Of a DNA stretch of 64,000 nucleotides, positions 61,001 through 64,000 are shown in pieces. The notes beneath the pieces were generated by a model that did not search any database, was not told the DNA's origin, and was given only the letters and a program-made list of their open reading frames with translations. Each line of letters begins with the position of its first letter. The stretch's first letter is position 1. The position numbers and the translations under genes are program-made. The stretch is taken from assembly GCA_013399895.1 (NCBI GenBank), contig VXBA01005853.1:3196852-3260851 (forward strand), read 5' to 3'. The DNA is from Serilophus lunatus (taxonomy: Eukaryota > Chordata > Aves > Passeriformes > Eurylaimidae).

Positions 61001-63159
61001 CTTATTTCTCCTCTGTAGGGACACATTCATAGTGACCCTGGGCAATGCCATCACCAGCATCCTGGCAGGGTTTGCCATCTTCTCTGTTTTGGGATACATG
61101 TCCCAGGAACTTGGGGTTCCTGTTAACCAGGTAGCAAAAGCAGGTAAGGCCAAATGAAGATCTTCTCCTTTTTCCCCGCTTCCTGCATGTGCTGAGGAGC
61201 ATCCCTTGCAAGATGGAAGGCATCTGAGGATGTCAGTGTGAGGGATGATGTATGCTCAGCTGGCCAGAGGGAGGGAAGCAGGGAGACAGGTTCTTGTGGT
61301 GTAAACATTGAGCAACAAGTGCTGTCTAATGAAGGTCTGAGCAAGGAGCAGGCTGGTACTCCTGTACCCCTCCACCCTCTGCTGCAGGACCCTGCCTACC
61401 CATCTTTCAAGAGTCCTGGCAGGTCCCTGCAGTGGTGCTGCTTTTATGAGCTCCCCTCTTCTCCATTCCCCCATGCCCAGGCCTGTCACTCTCGTTTCAC
61501 CCTGGTCTCCTTTGCCTCCCCTAGGTCCTGGTCTGGCTTTTGTGGTGTACCCCCAGGCCATGACAATGCTCCCCCTTTCTCCATTCTGGTCATTCCTGTT
61601 CTTCTTTATGCTGTTAACCTTGGGCCTGGACAGCCAGGTAAGGACAGAGCCCACTGAGCCTGCTGTGGAGCCCATACAGCCAGAGGGCTGAGGGGACCCT
61701 CTCCTTCTGTGCATGCAGTTTGCATTTATGGAGACCATCGTTACGGCAGTGACAGATGAATTTCCCTACTACCTGAGGCCAAAGAAAGCTTCCTTCTCAG
61801 CTGTCATCTGCATTGCCCTCTTCCTGATGGGGCTCATCCTTACAACAGAGGTAAGGGTGTGGGGGTGGATCACTTGTGGGGATTAACTAGGCCCTCATTT
61901 AAGGGAGAAATTCAGTTGGGGCCAAGTTTGCAGACACATGTATTCACATCGTCTAACCAGATGAGAGACAGACCATGTGCATAGGCTTCAAAAAGGTGTG
62001 AGCTCCAAAGGGAATGACAGCATTATTCCCATCCCTACACCAACCCCATTAGCACAGTTGTCTACTGTCCCTTGTCTCTCTCTCTTGAGGGTGCTGACTG
62101 CTGTGTTCCCCAGAATCCAAAAAAGTAGGAGGACCTGGGTGGGGTTTTGTTGGAATGATGGTCCTGAAGATGCTGGCCATTGTGCTTTGTCTCCACAGGG
62201 TGGGATGTACTGGCTGGTCCTACTGGATGACTACAGTGCTGGCTTTGGTCTCATGGTGGTGGTCATCACTACCTGCCTCGTGGTGACACGTGTCTATGGT
62301 AAGAGAGCCTTTCCTGACAGGGGCATGGGAAAGGATGGGCTATCTGTATGGAGAGGGGGATTTAGAGGGAGTGGTAGGGAAATCAACAGCCTTAAAATGG
62401 AGCATGAAACACCTCTGCACTCACTACTTGTTTCTTCTTGGCCATCTTTGGATTCACCACTCCAAAGATAGGTGGGGTGCTGACACTGGTCCCCCAGACA
62501 GCACCAGTTGGGATCCCCTCCTCCATCACCCAGCTGGGGAGGGAAACTCTTCTTTGCTGTAGAGGATGCAAACCACTGCTTTTGATCAGTGCAGGGCAGC
62601 CTGGTACAGGCACTGGGCTCTGGGGTTGGGATGACAGCTTCTGAGTCCCTCTCCTTCTCCCTCCTCCAGGCATGAAGAGGTTCTGCCGAGACATCCACAT
62701 GATGCTGGGCTTCAAACCAGGGCCCTACTTCAGAGCCTGCTGGATGGTCCTGTCCCCAGCAACAATGATGGTAACTGCTCAGCTTGAGGTCTTGGATGGT
62801 GCTGGAGAGACACGGTGGTGCCAGTCTTCCTGGATGACCTGTCAGTGTGATCTGTTGCTCTGCTGGCATCTCCTACCTCAGGAATTATCCCAGCTTCTGC
62901 TGGGTGGTTTCCATCATGTCTAGGCTTTTATTTTTGACCATGAGACTTTCAAATGGCTCTGGAATGACCTCACTTTCTTCCCATCCCACAGGCTCTGCTG
63001 GTATATAACATTGTCAAGTACCAGCCCTCTGAGTATGGCAGCTACCGCTTCCCCACCTGGGCTGAGGTCCTGGGCATCCTCATGGGAGTCCTCTCATGCC
63101 TGATGATTCCCATGGGCATGGTGGTGGCTGTGCTCCGAGAAGAAGGGACGCTGTGGGAG
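51535..63159 (+). CDS. SLC6A7: SLC6A7, sodium- and chloride-dependent L-proline transporter (13 exons, 3' end outside window)
   Basis: Neurotransmitter:sodium symporter (PROT) of glutamatergic nerve terminals; moves L-proline with Na+ and Cl- (family knowledge). Thirteen exons join in phase to 1698 nt, 566 residues, against 636 in human; about 70 residues of the cytoplasmic C-tail are missing. Visible: N-terminus MKKVRQQHLRK, TM1 with the Na+-site motif GLGNVWRFPY, all twelve membrane helices, and extracellular loop 2 with C156 and C165 and N-glycosylation sites N175 and N181. Conserved VKIWF-free transporter segments such as VWIEAALQIFYSLGVGFGG (TM6) and VYPQAMTMLPLSPFWSF (TM8) point to PROT rather than GLYT or creatine transporters. 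Same strand as CDX1. Confidence 0.97.
51568..57094 (+). other. SLC6A7 intron 1 (5.5 kb)
   Basis: No gene or recognised transposon. Poly(T) near 53743-53757. The stretch 53760-54430 is AT-richer, repeat-free and carries a TCF/LEF site cluster listed separately. Confidence 0.7.
53873..54179. promoter_or_regulatory. TCF/LEF site cluster in SLC6A7 intron 1
   Basis: Four matches to WWCAAAG or its complement: ATCAAAG (53873-53879, extended ATCAAAGG), CTTTGAT (53961-53967, extended CTTTGATCT, the optimal TCF site), CTTTGAT (54113-54119) and TTCAAAG (54173-54179). About 7 kb downstream of the CDX1 poly(A) signal; CDX1 is a known Wnt target, so it is the attractive target gene. Confidence 0.4.
57095..57275 (+). 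CDS. SLC6A7: SLC6A7 exon 2 (TM1)
   Basis: Residues 12-71: PVTPDLLVSPSSQDGDLG, GNWTGRLDFLLSCIGYCVGL and GNVWRFPYRAYTNGGG. It contains the unwound TM1 substrate and Na+ region. Confidence 0.98.
57677..57808 (+). CDS. SLC6A7: SLC6A7 exon 3 (TM2)
   Basis: AFLVPYFIMLAICGIPIFF, then MELSLGQFSSLGPLAVWKIS. TM2 and the conserved ELSLGQF motif. The neighbouring introns (57276-57676, 57809-58365) show nothing else. Confidence 0.98.
58366..58600 (+). CDS. SLC6A7: SLC6A7 exon 4 (TM3, extracellular loop 2)
   Basis: VAIYYNMIIAYVLFYLFASL (TM3), then loop 2 HCGNWWNTDLC with the conserved cysteine pair and sites NTT and NIT. The human equivalent differs most in this loop. Confidence 0.98.
59106..59244 (+). 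CDS. SLC6A7: SLC6A7 exon 5 (TM4)
   Basis: RYVLHIQGSSGIGDPGRIRW, then NLCLCLLLSWTIVYLCILKG (TM4). Preceding intron (58601-59105) otherwise empty. Confidence 0.97.
59551..59685 (+). CDS. SLC6A7: SLC6A7 exon 6 (TM5)
   Basis: VVYFTATFPYLILVMLLIRG, then VTLEGAWKGIRFYLTPQF. Phase 0 at both ends. The preceding intron (59245-59550) shows nothing else. Confidence 0.98.
60348..60451 (+). CDS. SLC6A7: SLC6A7 exon 7 (TM6)
   Basis: VWIEAALQIFYSLGVGFGGL then LTFASYNTFHQNIYR: TM6 with the unwound GVGFGG centre that contacts substrate in this family. Preceding intron (59686-60347) otherwise empty. Confidence 0.98.
61019..61143 (+). CDS. SLC6A7: SLC6A7 exon 8 (TM7)
   Basis: DTFIVTLGNAITSILAGFAI then FSVLGYMSQELGVPVNQVAK. 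Includes TM7, with conserved asparagine and serine near the Na+ and Cl- sites. Preceding intron (60452-61018) otherwise empty. Confidence 0.98.
61525..61637 (+). CDS. SLC6A7: SLC6A7 exon 9 (TM8)
   Basis: GPGLAFVVYPQAMTMLPLSP then FWSFLFFFMLLTLGLDSQ. TM8 with the conserved GLDSQ end. Preceding intron (61144-61524) otherwise empty. Confidence 0.98.
61719..61850 (+). CDS. SLC6A7: SLC6A7 exon 10 (TM9)
   Basis: FAFMETIVTAVTDEFPYYLR, then PKKASFSAVICIALFLMGL (TM9). Phase 0. Confidence 0.98.
62199..62298 (+). CDS. SLC6A7: SLC6A7 exon 11 (TM10)
   Basis: GGMYWLVLLDDYSAGFGLM then VVVITTCLVVTRVYG: TM10. Preceding intron (61851-62198) otherwise empty. Confidence 0.98.
62670..62770 (+). CDS. SLC6A7: SLC6A7 exon 12
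   Basis: MKRFCRDIHMMLGFKPGPYF then RACWMVLSPATMM, the intracellular loop and start of TM11. Preceding intron (62299-62669) otherwise empty. Confidence 0.97.
62992..63159 (+). CDS. SLC6A7: SLC6A7 exon 13 (end of TM11, TM12)
   Basis: ALLVYNIVKYQPSEYGSYRF, then WAEVLGILMGVLSCLMIPMG and VVAVLREEGTLWE. Ends phase 0 at donor GTAGGA; the next exon should encode the C-tail beginning R-L-Q-Q-like. Confidence 0.97.
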
Positions 63160-64000
63160 GTAGGAGGTGCTGGGGCCTGGTATTTGTGGGGAACATCCCA
63201 GAATTGTGCAGGGGTGAGTATGAGCCCCTGCCAAGCCTGTATCCTCTGGAAGTTTCTGTATCCTCTCTCCTGAATGCGTGTCCCCACCCCTGCCCATGAG
63301 GTGTAAGAGATGGCATATCCCAAGGCATTTTCAGCAGTGCTGCTTCCCATGATGCCAGACAGGTACTGAGCAGCCCTGTGTGCATTCCCAATCCAAAACA
63401 AGCCTGTCATGCCCTGTGGGGAAGTACATTGTCCCAAGAGTGGGACAGGCATGGGCACCGGGGACTTTGCACCTGTTTGGCAGGAGCAATGGCAGAGCAA
63501 GGCAGGCAGCTGCCAGACTGCAGGCAGGCGGCTGCCAGATTGTGCAGGCAGCCCAGATGGGATCCCTGCACTGAAAAGCTTCTCCCAGGAGCAAGTTACA
63601 GAGCTGCTGGCTGCTTACAGCTTTTTCAGCCCTTCACTGCTATTCCCAGGCTGTTGAAAGCAAAGGAGCAGAGCTTGCTGCCCTCCCCAGGCAATCACAT
63701 GTTGTGTGTAACCTGGCTTGACACAGCCATGGGCACTGTGGCATGGCCAGGAGCCCCCTTGGCCGTGGCCAACCCCTTAATCTGAGTGACTAACCCCACA
63801 GCACATGGCTGTAGCTCTACAATAGCTCCTTGTTCCTGCAGCCCCTCAACCCCAGCACCCACAGATCATGATACCCCCACAGCAAGGCATTTAGAAAGAG
63901 CTGCCTTCCCTAAAAGCTTCAGGACCAACATCTGGCTCCATGCCATCCTCATGGAGGAGGCTCTTCCAGTCCCTGGGGGCTGGCAGAGCGCCTCATCCTT
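63160..64000 (+). other. SLC6A7 intron 13 (partial)
   Basis: No stretch after this donor encodes the family C-tail in phase 0, so the last exon appears to lie outside the window. It contains a small tandem repeat at 63501-63558. Confidence 0.65.
63501..63558. repeat. Short tandem repeat, 22-24 bp unit
   Basis: Units starting GGCAGGCAGCTGCCAG (63501) and GGCAGGCGGCTGCCAG (63523), then a partial third unit at 63547. Each unit contains a GGCAG/CTGCC inverted repeat. Confidence 0.7.

Noticed and set aside
63838..63880. Possible terminal SLC6A7 exon after TTCCTGCAG
   Set aside because: Phase-0 translation meets TGA after nine codons and does not resemble the transporter C-tail.
63981..64000. Possible SLC6A7 acceptor at the very end of the window
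   Set aside because: Weak pyrimidine tract and the few codons present do not match the expected R-L-Q-Q start; too short to judge.

Overview
This window is vertebrate nuclear DNA, almost certainly from a bird. It carries three multi-exon genes with GT-AG introns. Their order and orientation, PDGFRB (-), CDX1 (+), SLC6A7 (+), is the conserved order I know from human 5q32. A CR1 LINE 3' end with degenerate terminal 8-mers sits between PDGFRB and CDX1. CR1 is the dominant avian retroposon; compact introns and few repeats also fit a bird. The species cannot be fixed from sequence alone.

Region by region: 1-577 is the 3' UTR side of PDGFRB. The PDGFRB coding exons (22, all found) lie on the minus strand from 14752 down to 578 and encode about 1091 residues. 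A long first intron (14781-26245) leads to a predicted non-coding first exon ending at 26246, with a CCAAT-containing, GA/CT-rich promoter region around 26600-27120. This includes a single ambiguous base at 27030. From 27.1 to 34.1 kb there is no gene, only a CR1 relic. CDX1 follows on the plus strand in three exons (34318-34744, 45096-45241, 45458-45664), with a poly(A) signal at 46817. A gene-free interval (46.85-51.3 kb) leads to a CpG-rich promoter and the first coding exon of SLC6A7 at 51535. Thirteen SLC6A7 coding exons run to 63159; the last coding exon, about 70 residues by comparison with human, lies beyond the window.

The genes do not form a pathway together. PDGFRB is a PDGF-BB receptor tyrosine kinase of pericytes and mesenchyme. 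CDX1 is a caudal-type homeodomain factor of hindgut and posterior axis, and a known Wnt and retinoid target. SLC6A7 is the brain Na+/Cl- dependent L-proline transporter. PDGFRB and CDX1 are divergent, with their predicted starts about 7.5 kb apart.

I found no undescribed biological system. The observations most worth testing are regulatory: four TCF/LEF consensus sites within about 310 bp in SLC6A7 intron 1, downstream of CDX1; AT-rich, caudal-site-bearing blocks in CDX1 intron 1; a short upstream ORF overlapping the CDX1 start codon; a G-quadruplex motif upstream of PDGFRB; and ancient MIR-like SINE relics in introns. All exon boundaries were set by hand from splice signals, reading-phase continuity and recalled family sequences; no alignment was run.
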